Position numbers and translations under genes: made by a program
Part shown: positions 12,701 through 27,700 of the stretch, piece after piece
How the letters are laid out: every line of letters begins with the position of its first letter
How positions within the stretch are numbered: the stretch's first letter is position 1
Source: Pieris napi
Taxonomy: Eukaryota > Arthropoda > Insecta > Lepidoptera > Pieridae
Length of the DNA stretch: 64,000 bases
Direction of reading: 5' to 3'
Assembly: GCF_905475465.1 (NCBI RefSeq)
Contig: NC_062259.1
Location: 13,340,501 to 13,404,500, forward strand
The notes under the pieces: model-generated
What the model saw: only the letters and a program-made list of their open reading frames with translations
What the model was told of the DNA's origin: nothing
The model's database searches: none

Positions 12701-15700
12701 AATCATGATATGAAGATAGGATAGTAATCGGCCAACAATACTGATGCCATGCAATCTCTTATTAATATGTATATTGCATAATTAATCTATGTGTTACTTG
12801 ATCTACTAATACTTAATAAGTTAATTTGATTACTGACTGCACTAATAGATCCACGCCAGAACAATAAAAACTCAAAAATAAAAGGTTATAGATCAAATAA
12901 TAGGGATTAACAGATATAAATAAGGGAACAAAACGCGGTTCGTATTTCATGTTAATGACGGTTCATGCCACTCATTGACGAAAGTTTGACGAAACTGACA
13001 GGCGGGGATATACTAAATAATTTAGCTTTGTTAATATAAAATTTAAAACTAAATGCATTTGTACTACACAAATAAAAACACTGTGTAATATATGAATCTA
13101 CTCCTTAATTTTTATGTAATCATTTATGGAAATCAACCTTTATGGAAAATCATTGAATGGTATACCTAGGTAACACTGAAAATGTTTAGAAAATGAAAAA
13201 CGGCTTAATATAGAAAGTTGCCAATAAAAGAAATTGTTTTTCGAAGTAATCTCCTTTCCTCCCTACACATCGTCGCATTCGATGGAACCACTGAGAAACC
13301 AGTGGGCCCATTCTTCCTTAGGGGTCTCTTCTATGGCATTTTCGTACGCTTTGACCGAATCTTCAGGGCTCGTAAAGCGGAATACCTCGAATTTTATCTT
13401 TAGTTCTTGGGAATAAATGAAAGAGGCAGGGCGCCAGGTCATTATCTCGACAGCTGCCATGGTCAAATATTCAACAGTCCGTTTTCCGGAGTGCCTAAGC
13501 TTGCCCGTATCTGCCGATAGGTCACTCTCTTATCTTCCTTTATTATGCGTAACATAGCACTGATGTTATCTTCAGTAGTCGCTGGTAAAGGACGTCCCTC
13601 ACGCGGATCATCATTTAGATTGCTACGTCCACGCTTAAATTCGTTAAACCAATTGTAAATAGTGGCACGAGCTGGGGCATCATTGCGAAATGCTAATCGC
13701 ACTATCATACCTTTATTGTTGAGTTACCAAAAAGTTCTAAAATTAAATTTAAAAAATCTTTTCATTAGCATTGTTTCTAACTAGCCAGTTCTAAACATTT
13801 TCAGTGTTGCCCACGTACTACCCACCCTAGATTTCTGCACCTGCGATTTTCTGACTCATGCCTGGTTTTACTCACAATGTTTTTCTTCACCGCGTGCAAC
13901 CGATATTTGAAGTTCATACATATATATACATAGGCATACTTCGATCACTGAGCCAACACTGTTTTCGTTGCAAACACAAAGTTACTTAATAAAATTGTAG
14001 CATCGGTCGAGCCTGCATAGACGAAATATTAGAGGGTATATCCGGTATCGAAGACGACATAAACAAAGAACCGGAGAGCGCTGGAGAGCTTGTCGCATTC
14101 AACACCCTACTGGATGGCTTGGAAGTGCGAGTTGCTAAACTGGAGGAGAGACTAGAATATTTGAGGGAGTTATATGATGTTATGGGAGAATTTAATATTG
14201 CTATTCCACCTGATGATATGACTGATTACTTGGGTTAGTTGACCATGCCTCTTAACTTAAATATAATTACGTGGTCAATGAAATGTATTTTATTATTATA
14301 TGAATCTTGCACAATACATCTAGTTGACCTCATTGTTCGGGCGCATTGATCTTCTTAGTATCCTACAAACGATTTTACGTGACATTAGTTGAATTTCCCT
14401 TTCATTTCATGGGCTAGCCCTTCGTGGGATTATACTCTCCATTTTTATGCTAAAAATATAAGCATATATACTGGAATGTTTATAATTAGAGAATACAGTG
14501 AATATCGAATTAAACGACAGACTTGTAGCATATAATGGAACTGACACATTTCAACGTCCATTACAATTTATAAAATCACAAATCTGTCTACATAGGCTTT
14601 ATTTTAATCATACCTGCTAATGCAATCAATCTGCTTGCATTAGCAGTATTATTAGTTTTAAATACAAAACTGCAGTTTGTTTTTGCATTGTTTGCATGTT
14701 TGCAAATTTTCATGTTTGGAAGAGCAAATAGTATATTTTGCAAACAACGGTGTACGTTGTTGGTACATTTATTTCCATGTTATAAAATAAATAGTTATTT
14801 GATCCGAGAAGATGAATTATTCCTTTACCATATATCATATATGTACCTTATACCAATACATTTTACAGGTCTTAGCGTTGCTCTTGGTACTTTACGAACT
14901 AATGTCGATCAAAAACTGGAAACGCGAGGAAAGTTGGCGGGACTGTTTGCCAGTCAAATAGGAAAAGACATAATGGAGCTTATGTTGGATGTCAATAAAC
15001 TTAGAGACGAAGTTGTGGTACGTATTAATATATTAATAATTAACTAAGTGGCTCGTAGCACTCAGAGTTCGTTTAAGTAAATGGGTTCCTTATTATTATT
15101 TTAGTAGGTGCATGTATTTCAATACATGTCAAATCTTATATTTGTTTATAAATTTAGTAAAATGTATGTGTATTATGAGCTTAATGGCGTTAATGTGAAA
15201 TGCTTTGTCGTTATCACTCTCTTCTCACTTGGATGACAAACGCAACAGCTATTGGAGGCTTTTTGTTTGAATAGTCTAAATTTGACTCTTATTCTTAGCA
15301 ACAATGGTTATATGATGAGAAATCGGACATAGAGAAAGTGCTAGAAGTTCTCGATGATCTTACGGAGAAACTAATGGCATGCTCCGCTCGAGATAAACAG
15401 ATACGCGAGTGGCAGAAAGTCTTTAAGGTAATTTGTTCTTTCATTATGCGTCATTCTTAACTAGCCGTAACCAGCATGCATTTACAAAATCTGTTTGCAA
15501 AATCAACAAAAGACTTGCGAAACTAGCGAGACGGCGAACCCACTCGCCTGTAAATATTGGGAATATTATTGGAACGCTACGCTACTCTGATCACGAGTCC
15601 CGTAACAAGCGAAAACTAAATAATTATCTCCAATTTAAATGAATATTATAAATTCCAACGAGAAGATAAGCAAAAGTTTTTAAATTGAAATGGAGTCATT

Positions 15701-18700
15701 ATCACATTATATTCAAGTGAAATTAATATTTATTAATATTTTTAAACTTATAAGAATTAGTCAGGTCAATATAGGTACATTTCAAGAAAAAAAATGGCAA
15801 TTTTACGTAGGTACATTTCAAGAAAAAAAAATGGCAATTTTACGTGCGTAACTAAAGATTAAGTATATAAGAGGATGAGATGTACTATTAAATTGAGAAT
15901 AGATATTTTAATATAATATTGTTGTACAATTGTTTTAAGGGTCCTTAACGATGAGTAGAGTTAGCGTTCCTAGAAAGCAGCTTATCATAGAAAATACGTA
16001 GCAACATAATAATCCTTCATTTTGAAGTATCTTAAGAAGTTTAAGGGATTAATAAAATATCTCTAATTTTGCTTTTCATTTTACCTATTATTTGTTATAA
16101 TTTTTCCTTAATTTAAGTGTTATGTTAAATTTACGGGTTTCCGTCAGCTTAAAGTATGTATTAAGCGCCGATTTACTGAAACTCCAAAAATGTATAAAAT
16201 GCCAATTTTTTTGACTAGATACCTCCTGCGAGACTGGAACAACTTGATGAAGCAATAAACGATGTTAAGCTGCGTCAAATGTTGTGGAAGAATTCCAAGG
16301 AGTGGAATGAATGCTATGCAGCGTGGTAAATATAAGTTTTGTATTAATAAACCAGTGCAGATAGCCTTTAAAATAAATAAAAAGTGAAAAAAAAAATAGT
16401 AGGATGAAACCTATTGGAAAGGGAGGATAATATTATAAAAACTAAAGGAAAAATAATTTACGGGCGATCTGAGGTCGGGAAGGGGCAGGGGGGGGGAGTT
16501 TTAAGGGTAAAAAACGGTTTATCTCGATTTCCGGCAAAACTAAAAGTCCTATCGAAGAAAGTTAAATGGCAAAGTTGTAGGTTCTAAAGATCTAAATTTT
16601 TTATTTCCACACATTTTTCACATAACCTCAAAATTTATGTGAAAAATTCAAAAAACCAAGTTTTTGGTTTTTAATTTTTATCTTTTACAAATTTCTTTTT
16701 TTTTAACGAAATTTGGTGAAAACTTACCTTTCTATGTCCCAAATACGCTGTAATTTATTTGATTAAAAATATTTATTTTTTCACCCTATTTTGAATTAAT
16801 ATCGAAAAAACACCCTAATTTTCAATCGAAAATTCACCCGTCAAAATATCAGCTTTTTTCAATAAGTTGGTGTGCTTTCAGTTTGTTGAAATCTCTTCTT
16901 TCCTATGGTAAAAAAATATATATATATTACCATGCAAATGCAAAAAATCGTATGCAGTAACGCCCAGACCCGTCATCCCCTTCCCTACGAATTTTCTTTA
17001 AATTATAATTAGATGCCTATTTATTACTATTTTAAGATAACTTATATATACCTGAATGACCTAAAAAAAAATTTTAGCCTTTAGATGGGCTAAAACTTTC
17101 GTATTTCATAGAGAAGTAGGTAGGTATTATTACATTTTTAAATAAAGCCAAAAACAGATACCTTTCATAATTACTTTGAATCCTAGTGAATATTATTATC
17201 GCATCAGATAGCATTTATTTTATGTTTCACTCCCCGGTAAGCGAACCCAGGACAAATTCATAAACCACGTGAAATGGCACTTGAAGTTACAATCTACAAT
17301 ACATCTTTGAACAAAAATATTAAATTAATAATTTTACAGGTACGAAGTTCCATTTAACACGTTGGATATAGATGAAATTCAAACAATAACTATAAACTTT
17401 GGCAAAGCCTTTAACCAACTTGACAAAGGATTACCGCCAAACAAAATAGTTCCCGGTTGTAAAGAGACAATCGATATTATTAAAGAAAAAGTAAGACTAT
17501 ACGATTTACGATTAGGATGGCAAATACCTTTTACATTTTATAATTTACTGGTTTATTTTTCTCCGAACATAATGAGGATTTATCTGCTCTCTACTTAAAT
17601 TGCGAGAACTATTGGGTACTCCATTATGTCAAAATCCGTTCTAGTATTGTCTTTTATTGACATAACCTTTACACATGAAAAGAAAAACTTTTTAACCGGA
17701 TTAAAGTTATGTATTATTAAAATTTACAATTACTTAACATAATTTTAAATTTAAACGACGTTTCTTTATGTTAAATAATTGTAAATATAATAATAATACA
17801 TAACTTTAATCCGGTTAAAAAGTTTTTTCTTTAAAATCCGTTCTTATACATTTTTGAAATACCAGAGTCATACGTGTCACTTAAACATTATTTAAAATAA
17901 ATTTATCGCCTACCTTCTTGATTTAGTTGCAAATACACATTTTGTGTAAACGAGGAGGTTCAATTCCAACATAAATTGCTACAAAATTTTATTAGAAAAA
18001 ACAACTTTTGTTATATCAAGTACGAAAGTAATAGAAATGTCAACTGAACAGAATGCTATTGGATATTTCTCGTAAGACATACTATATGCCTCGAATTAAC
18101 GTTTTTAGCGTTAGTAGTGTCAAATTGCCACCGTAAAATATATTTATGATGGTTTGAGGTTAAGACACAAAACATCATATGACTATTTCAATTCCAGATA
18201 TTTAAAGGGTGGCAATACTTTGCCTGCTATGATTATCTAGCGATCCTATTGACGCAGTCATATAAAGCAATCAAATGGTACCAAAAATTTAAGATCTCGT
18301 ATTTACCATATAGTGATTTTTCTTGCAGCTCCCAGTAATGTCGTATCTTCGTAACCCAGCATTAAAACCGCGCCATTGGGTCCGTATTGAAGAAATATTA
18401 CACACGCGTTTCACACCCGATATGGTGGTGACTCTTAAGATGTTAGAAGACCTCGGTGCGTTTCAACATGCTGAAGAATTAATGGAAGTGGCAGGACAGG
18501 CCAGTTCTGAAGCTGGCTTAGAAGGACTACTTAAGAAAGTGGGTTCTATTGTATGAGTTAAAATAATTTTCAATTACGTAACATTTTTTAGATCAGGGAA
18601 AGCATTTTTTATGGGGTAAGAGGCTTCTGATGTTAAGTATCAGTTAATGCGCACCGCTGCTCATCGAAACTCTGCAGTTTGCTGAGTCTATATATATATC

Positions 18701-21700
18701 CCAACTGTAAACATGAAATTATAGCTTCTTCTTCTATATCTTTATTCGCAGGTAGAAGAAATTTGGGCGGCGCTAGAGTTCCCAGTCCTACTCCACAAGG
18801 ACGCTCGAGATGTGTACGTGCTTGGAGGCTTGGATGAGATTCAAGCAGCTGTCGATGAAAGTAACATCCACGTCAGCACAATTCTTAGCTCGAGGAATTG
18901 TGGGCCTATTAAGAGCAGAGTCGAAGAGTGGTCTAAAAACTTAGAACTCTTCGCTAGGACTCTGGTAAGTTCTTTGAATTATTTGTAGCATCTTGATATT
19001 TTAACAAATGTTTTTAAATCTGTACTATTAAGTACGATTTTATAGGAAGAGTGGTACGCGTGTCAACAAACCTGGATATATCTGGAGGTGATATTCTCAG
19101 CACCAGACATCCAGAGACAGCTGCCAAATGAAACTAGACTTTTTACAATGGTCGATAAGTCATGGAAGGATATCATGCGAAAATTAGCTAAAGTAAGCCA
19201 GTTTTAAACGGATATAATACTTATATTTAAACCTTAAATGTGCCTGTTTAAGTTAAGAACTTTGGACTTAGGGCCTGATTGAAAATAAACTCTTTACTTA
19301 ACCGCTTCAGTTTGATATTAATTTTGCGGTGACAATTTGTTTTTAGTTAATAGTAAGAAGTTTAGTTTTTAAATAATTAATTTGGTACACTTATCGGTTT
19401 TATTGAGACTTAGTAAAATATTTCATTTTCAATACTACTCCTTGTATATCAGTATATTTGATGAGTTCCAGACTTACCATAAACTAGATATAACCTATAT
19501 GATATCACATTTAAAAAAGTTAAGACTTTTCTACTTACGTAATATAAATGCTACGGTATTCTCCAGGTTCCACTCGCAATGCCAGCAGCTACTCAACCGA
19601 AGCTATACGAAGAATTTGTCAAGAACAATGAAATGTTGGATCAGATAATGAAATGCCTAGAAGCATATCTAGAAACAAAAAGAGTAGCATTCCCGAGATT
19701 CTTCTTCCTTTCCAATGATGAGTTACTAGAAATTTTAGCACAGGTAGAAATGTAGTTATGTATTATATTATTGAACAAAGTAAGAAATCAATTACAGTGG
19801 ACTCAACTCTATTCGGACACTCTTGAAAGAGATGGCAGGTTGTCACAACGCGTAACAGAAGAGTCCAAACAGCTGAATCGATTTAACTCTCTATAATAAG
19901 CAGACTTCGTTTGAGTTTATTTAAAGAGAAATTTGACCCATTATTATATATAAATCGTTAAATGTGGATAGGAATCCAGTTATTTGTGACCCATATGACA
20001 CATATTCTGAATATAAAGTTCTAATTACATAATGTTTATTTGTTACATACTATAAAGTAAATCTATCTACACAAATATTTGTTATGAAAACGTTTAACAA
20101 TGAAGCTATTTTGCAGACACGTAATCCCCACGCAGTACAACCACATCTTCGTAAATGCTTTGACGCTATCGCAAAACTGGAATTCGGAGTGAAGTTACCA
20201 GAAAGTGAAATGGAAGTGACAGAAGATGGTACACTTGTTGAAAAGGAAATGTCTTTCGCAACCAGAGACGCTCTTCAAGCCAGATTGGCTAAAACTGCTA
20301 AAGCTGAGGATTTGACCACCGATATAATTGCCATGTTGTCACCGGAAGGAGAGAGGATTAATCTGGGCAAAGTATATAAATAAGTTACAATGCATTTATA
20401 AACTTTTAAAATCTAACATACTTATTACGTGGATCTTTTAACTTGGTTTTTAGTCAAAATTGTTTAGACCATTTTGCTCTATAAGATAACAAGTATTTTG
20501 CTGTCTACAGGGCCTTAAAGCTCGTGGTAATGTGGAAGACTGGCTGGGCAAAGTTGAAGAAGCAATGTTTGCTTCCGTTAAACGATGTATGAAGGTTGCA
20601 CTTAAGGACTATCAAATGCGACCTAGAGTCGAATGGGTGGCGTTACATCCTAACCAGGTACATTATTATTTGAGTCTCTCTTGAATAGTATTAATTGTAA
20701 AAAAATTAAAAACTATTTTTTTAAAATATCGTAAAATTTTCAAAAGAATTGGCAGAAGTGACATTGTTTTGTAACTTTAAAATACCTTCGTGTGATACTG
20801 GAAGTGCTGAAACATTATTATCGTATAAACAATTATACGCCTAGTGAATATTAATCAATAACCGTCTTCAAAATACCGAATTAGGCGATTATCTACCGTC
20901 TGCGCCGTCGAGTGATTTCTAATCAGATCTATGGACCCCATACAATATACATAAATAATGAACGTTTTCTATTTTCAGGTGGTCCTAACCGTCTCACAGA
21001 CTACGTGGGCTCGCGGTATTCATGAAATATTTGACCTTGAAATACCTTTACGTATTGACACAGCTCTCATGAACTACGAAACGAAATGTATTACTGATCT
21101 TAACGACTTAGCTGCGTTGACACGTCAAAATTTGACATCATTATTCAGGAAAGTTCTGTGTGCCTTAATTACTGTCGATGTCCACGCCAGAGATACTATA
21201 ACTCACATGGTGGAGAAACATGTGCAAAGACCGTTAGTATAGTTCCCGAGATATATCAAAATCTTACGATACGTGCCAAGACTTCCCCGTTCATGATTTG
21301 TAAAAACCCGTTCTGTAAATTTCATAAGCATTAATTTTAACATATGTAGCGCTGATGTCGTTAAAATGAGATCGGTTTGGTCTCTGTTTTTATTTTCATG
21401 TAATATATTTTGTATGCATAATAATTGATACTTGTCGTAAGTAAAATAAACTTTTATTTTAGCAATGACTTTGAATGGCTGAAAATGATTCGTTACTATT
21501 GGGAAGAAGATATTGACAATTGCGTAGCAAGAATGTCTAGTGCCATGTATATATATGGCCATGAGTACTTGGGAGCTGGAGGTGACTTTCTACTTATTTT
21601 TTAAATTATTTATTGATTTTTACATAGTTTAAAAGTATTGATAGTCTGATAATTATTTTTTAATTTATATTTATAGACATTCCCTGGATATACGTAATTA

Positions 21701-24700
21701 TGTAATTTTTTTAACTTAACTTTCAGGTGTATTGGTAATAACCCCGTTGACAGATAGGTGCTATTTGTGCCTAATGGGTGCACTCCAGCTGGATCTAGGC
21801 GGGGCTCCTGCAGGACCGGCTGGAACAGGCAAGACTGAAACTACAAAGGACTTAGCCAAAGCATTGGCTATACAATGTGTTGTATTTAATTGCTCTGAGG
21901 GTAAGTTATAATTTTAAGATGTTATTATAAAGACAATCGGTCTTGACCTACCCTCGTTGTATGTATGGTACGAGAGTATTGATTTTGTACGTTATTTTGG
22001 TAACATATTATGTGCTGATGCGTTCACTTTTTATTTATATAATCAAAATACGTTTAGACTAGCAAAAATAGTTTTATTTTTCTTTTGAATTTATTTTAAT
22101 TTATGTATTGGGATCAGATTCAATTAACAGATGAAAGGATATACCAATGTTTTCTTTGACCAAAAAATAGTGATTATTATTAAACAAATGAATAAATGAA
22201 TTTAAGGTTTGGACTACAAGATGATGGGGAGGTTCTTCTCGGGACTGGCAACGTCAGGTGCTTGGTGCTGTTTCGACGAATTCAACAGAATAGATATTGA
22301 AGTACTGTCTGTCATTGCACAACAACTCATTACTATAAGAAACGCCAAAGTCGCTAAGCAATCTAGGTAATTATAAATTCATGTCAATTAAACAACTCTT
22401 GCATATTACATATATATATTATTAAAATGAAGTGCTCGGCTGCGGCTGTCTACATTAACGAGATATAATTAACTTTATCGGACGGGTTTTGCACGGGATT
22501 CACTAATTATTACGTCGACCCATTATCGATGTTTTTATTCAGAATTTAAAATTTACGAACTTTAAGCATAGATAGGACAAAAACTAAATATTAAACATTA
22601 GATTGTTTCTAATTATATTCTTATGTGTAGCTTTCTATTGATGTTTTCAATTTGAAAATCAGCTTAAAAGTGTGATAATACTAGTATAGTAATAGTAATA
22701 TTAGTAAGCCTTGCATACTCGTAATACGATCACTTGCCCGTTTAAGACGCGTTCTAATTCCAACAGATGAACATGCTTTATTGCTTGAAATATTTTTGTG
22801 TGTCTTGAATTGAATTTGTATCTTCAGAAACCATACCATACCACCATTTTTATTAATGTATATTGACATTCCTAGGTAAAATGCTTAGTGTTTAACATGA
22901 ACTACAGAACTTTTTAATAAAACATATTATAATTCATTATACATATGCGTATACCAAACTTCGTTGTATTACAAATCTCATCGGTTTTAAGAAATCTAAT
23001 CTATGCAAGCACTGGTATATAATATTGTTCAGTAATTTAAGTACACAATTTCTCAAGTTTATAGGGAAATGTTGACTTTTATTGACGGTGTATGTGTTTT
23101 AACATGAAATTAATTTGCCGACGAGCCAAAGGAGATGCTATAAAATCCTTTCCTATTTAGAGAGAAATTTTTCATAAACCTTGAACATTTTTTAGAGACA
23201 TCTTTACATATTGCACTTTAAACTGTAATAAAATTTAACAGGTTTATGTTTGAGGGTCGAGAAATTAAATTAGTACGGACGTGCGCTGCGTTTATTACAA
23301 TGAACCCGGGATATGCAGGCAGAACTGAACTGCCGGACAATTTAAAGGCTTTGTTTCGACCGATATCTATGATGGTTCCTGATTATGGTAATATATTAAT
23401 GTTTTATTGTTGATTATTACCATGTTATAATTGTTTTATAAATTTATGGTGCTAGGGAAAACCTAATATGTAAATAAAATAAATAAATAACCTAATATAT
23501 AAAGGACATGTAACTTTTATTGTTATTCTTATAAAGAGATCGTCAACGCTCCGCTTCGGTAAAGTTGATACGCGCGCTTTCTTCAGTCTGTGACATGCTT
23601 CAATTTATTTATATAATTAAAAAAAAATTTCAGCACTGATCGCTGAAGTCATCCTTTACTCCGAAGGCTTCGAATCTTCGAAGGGTTTAGCAAAGAAAAT
23701 GGTACAAATGTATAAATTGTCAAGTGAACAGCTTTCGAAGCAGGATCACTACGATTTTGGAATGAGAGCTGTGAAGAGTGTACTCGTATGTTTTATAAGT
23801 GTTCATATATTTTTTTATTTGATATTTATTAAAGTCGTAAAGTATTAACATATTGTCTGGCCATTTCTTCTAAGGTTTTATTTCTTTGAAATATTCATAT
23901 CGAGCGTGCTTGTATATATAATAATATCATAATTTGTACCCGTCAAAGGGGCATTGTATTGAAAACTTATAATTGGAAGGATTTAACTAGAACTGCATTA
24001 ATTAAGTTGCTATTATTTATACGTAGCTGAGTTACGGGCTTTAAGGCAAGCTTCGTAGAAAATAAGATTATTGTTAGATTCTTTGGGTATATTTGTATGT
24101 ATATTTAAACTAATCCGTCTGATGTCAGTGTGCAATATTTGGGTGATTAGAGTTTAAGAAAACAATAATGTGGTTCATTAAGCTTTTAAATGCCATGTCT
24201 TCTAATCTAGGTAATGGCTGGTGCGCTAAAGCGCGCCAGTCCCGACCAACATGAAGAAATGACGCTATTATGTGCCCTCAATGATAGCAACTTACCAAAA
24301 TTTCTCGCTGCTGATGCTATTCTATTCGCCGGTATATTGTCTGATTTGTTTCCTGGAGTCAGCTTACCAGTGCGAGACTACGGAATCATGGAGGAAGTTA
24401 TAAGTGAGTAGTTATACTGATAAATTTATTCATCAGTTGTCGAGGCAGAGTACGAAAATCAGCCCCACATTCACACCGCCACGTTTGTAAATACGATTCT
24501 TAAATATACAAGAGTCACGTGCATACATTTTCGAAATGTAATATTGGGGAATTGCTAAATTTACCCCGAAGGCAAATCAGTTGACCATGAATTTAATCAA
24601 ACCGCGTGCAAATAGTTTGTTTAGTGTCTATTTTAGATCAAAAGCCTACACCCAAATGAATATAACATACTGCTAAAAATATTATTATATTTGATGTAGA

Positions 24701-27700
24701 TGTGAAATTTTCAATAATAATTATATCCTAGAAATTTATTTACTTTGCAATAACGAAACAGTTTCGTTAAAGAAAGTATATTTGTGGAAATATGTAATTA
24801 AATCATTTCAGGCAACGATAATTATAGCTATTTGGTAGCATATCATGTCTATTATATTCTTGCCTTCCTTCTATAAATAATAATATTAATTATAAAATTT
24901 ATGTTATTGGTAAGAAAACTTTTGTAATACCATGTTTAACATAGAATTATTGTTCACAACTACCATTTATTTTTTATTTTATTTAGGTTTCAATTGTAAT
25001 GCATTTAAAATTCAATTATTCCACCATTCATAATAACTCGAATACATAATAGTACCTAACTAGTATCATAGTATTAATGGCAATCAAGACGAATTATTTT
25101 AAAAGACATCATGATCAACACATAAGGGATTTCTTCAGAATGCTTAATAAAAATATGTTTACTATGAAATATAAGATACAGGTGTTCCACGTCATTAGTT
25201 CACCACGTCGTCACGTCACGGCATAGAAGACCGAGGGTGTAGGCCAAGAGAAAAAGCCGGCGTCAAAAACTCTCGCTTGAGAATCTTTTCATCAATAACA
25301 CGTTTGAATACAATTGGAAAATTTTTGTTTGAACATAAAAGATAGATAACTTAGATCGACAACAAAGTGCAATCTTTTTTTAAGTGCCAGTTAGTTTTTT
25401 TTATATATTTTGTAATATAAATACCGGGCGGTCGTAGTTTATATATCTAAGATACATTTTCAGAGATCATATTTTTGGAACGCAAACTGCAAATAGAGAT
25501 GTGTCAAATACGGAAGGTGATACAATTGCACGAAACAATGATAGTGCGTTGGGGTGTCATGTTGGTGGGGCCGACTGGAGGTGGGAAGACAACCGTATTA
25601 CACGTGAGAATATTATGTAGATTCAATAATTAACAAGTTATAACAAATTATATCTTTTTTAAATACATATTTGAGAAATTTGTTTATATAATAAGTTAAA
25701 TAAAGCTATAATTGGGAAGCTGGTTAGAAAAATTGTCCTTAAAGGTCAGTTAGAAGAAAAAAATTATGATCATATATAGAAAACCACTCAGTTCTTTATT
25801 AGTAGGTACGCACGTATTACAACGCAAATCCGATGGAATCTTTTGGATTAAAAGAATATGGATTTTATTGAAAGTTTATAATTGATTCAGGTGTTAGGTG
25901 ATACATATACAAGGTTATATGAGCGTGGTGAAGAAAGTCCGACATATCAGCTTGTGCATAAATACATAATGAACCCTAAGAGTTTGAGTATTGGTGAGCT
26001 TTACGGGGAAGTGAACTTGCAGACCTTGGAGTGGCATGATGGGATCTTACCATTGTCTCTACGTACCGCTGTCCAGGTAGGTTGATAAAGTAATTTCATG
26101 TAAAAATATTAAAGCGATCGTTTCGTTTTAATATTTTTACATGATACTTGAACATGAACTTATTAATAAACGATAAAATTACCATTAATTTTTTTTGTTG
26201 TTGGAAAACAAACCATGAGAAATATTGTGACTATTTAACCGTGTTAAATTACATAAGTAGTTTATAATAATAAAAGGCTCCCGTCGAAGAAAGAGCAAAA
26301 CAATTCAGACTTGATCTATTCGACGTTATATTTAAGTATTCTCTGAAAATTTTAAGCTTCTCGACAATCTTATTAAACGTAGCCATTATAAAATAGCAAC
26401 ACTTAATAGCCTTAAGATAATACCAATTATTATCTTTATTGAATTTCCAGGAAAACAATATGTTTTTGCCGACTTTTTCGAGTATCTAAGGCGATAAAAA
26501 TAACAAAACATTTTGTTTACGATTTTGCTGTGTCAAAACAGACCTCACAGCAATTTAACATTAATTCCTCGGCTTAAGCATGAAACTATTATCAGATTTT
26601 AATACAATATTAATCGATTATACAATGTTATTAGTGCGAAGACCCTGACCACCAATGGCTCATCTGTGATGGACCTGTAGATGCGGTGTGGATTGAAAAT
26701 ATGAACACAGTTCTCGATGACAACAAAATGCTGTGTCTCTCAAACTCCGAAAGAATTAAACTAACGCCATATGTACATATGGTTTTTGAGGTGAGACCCA
26801 TACAAGGTCGGATCCAGGAGAGGACTAACTTTGACTTTGCGAGATCCGCTCTTGAAATAGTTTGAGGTTCACTGCAGTTCTTGTAAATTATTGTTTCCAG
26901 TATATGTATATAGTATAATAGACTAGATAATATAAGAATTGACTTTGACTAATAATGTAAAATTCCTTAAGACAAATTTGCGCGCCATCGTATGTGGCAG
27001 AATATGCGAACGATTTACGATTGTATCACCTTAACATTTTGTACCATATTCTTGCAATAAATAAATTATTATTATTATTATCATAAAAGAAATACTCAAT
27101 ACATTATTTCAATTAAATGGGATAAAAAAGAATACTCTAACACACACCCATTAATATTGTTTTCAGTTAATTCAATTAAAATTGTATAAATATAATTTTA
27201 AAAATAACGATTTTTTTCTGAAATGTTGTATTTAATTCAAGATAAACCTAGCTTGTTTCTCTTTCGTTCTTTCCTTTTATACTTTAGATATAATGGAATA
27301 TTATAGTAACCTTAGGATATTGTCAACGCTGAGTTCAACTCCAGGCGAAATTATAATTCCAGACAGCACAGCATTTTATTAGCTATTAATAATTGATGAA
27401 GATTTTTGGTTCAATATTTGTTTTGGAAGGAATCAATTCGTCCCAAACTGAGCGACGGATTTGATTAGTTTTACTTAGTTACTTATTATAATTATTACTG
27501 CTAAAAGCTAAATAAAGGAAAGCCGTTAAAACAAAAGTTATTAACCTGTAAAATTATATTTAGTTTTAAATAGAGGCTCGTTCGAATTTCAGTACATAAG
27601 AAACTTTACGGTAATCATATTATATTTTTTAACGCAAAGACCGAGACATATCGATCTTGTTTTGCGATTTCTTTCTGCTCTAATGGATATAAGTACTATA

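Noticed and set aside
20084..20116. ATG-led extension upstream of exon 18
   Set aside because: The family frame starts at the acceptor TTTTGCAG|ACACGT; the upstream bases are intron.
22681..22869. Minus-strand open frame in intron 23 with a TA-rich trinucleotide end
   Set aside because: Could be a LINE tail, but I could not match it to a recognised family.
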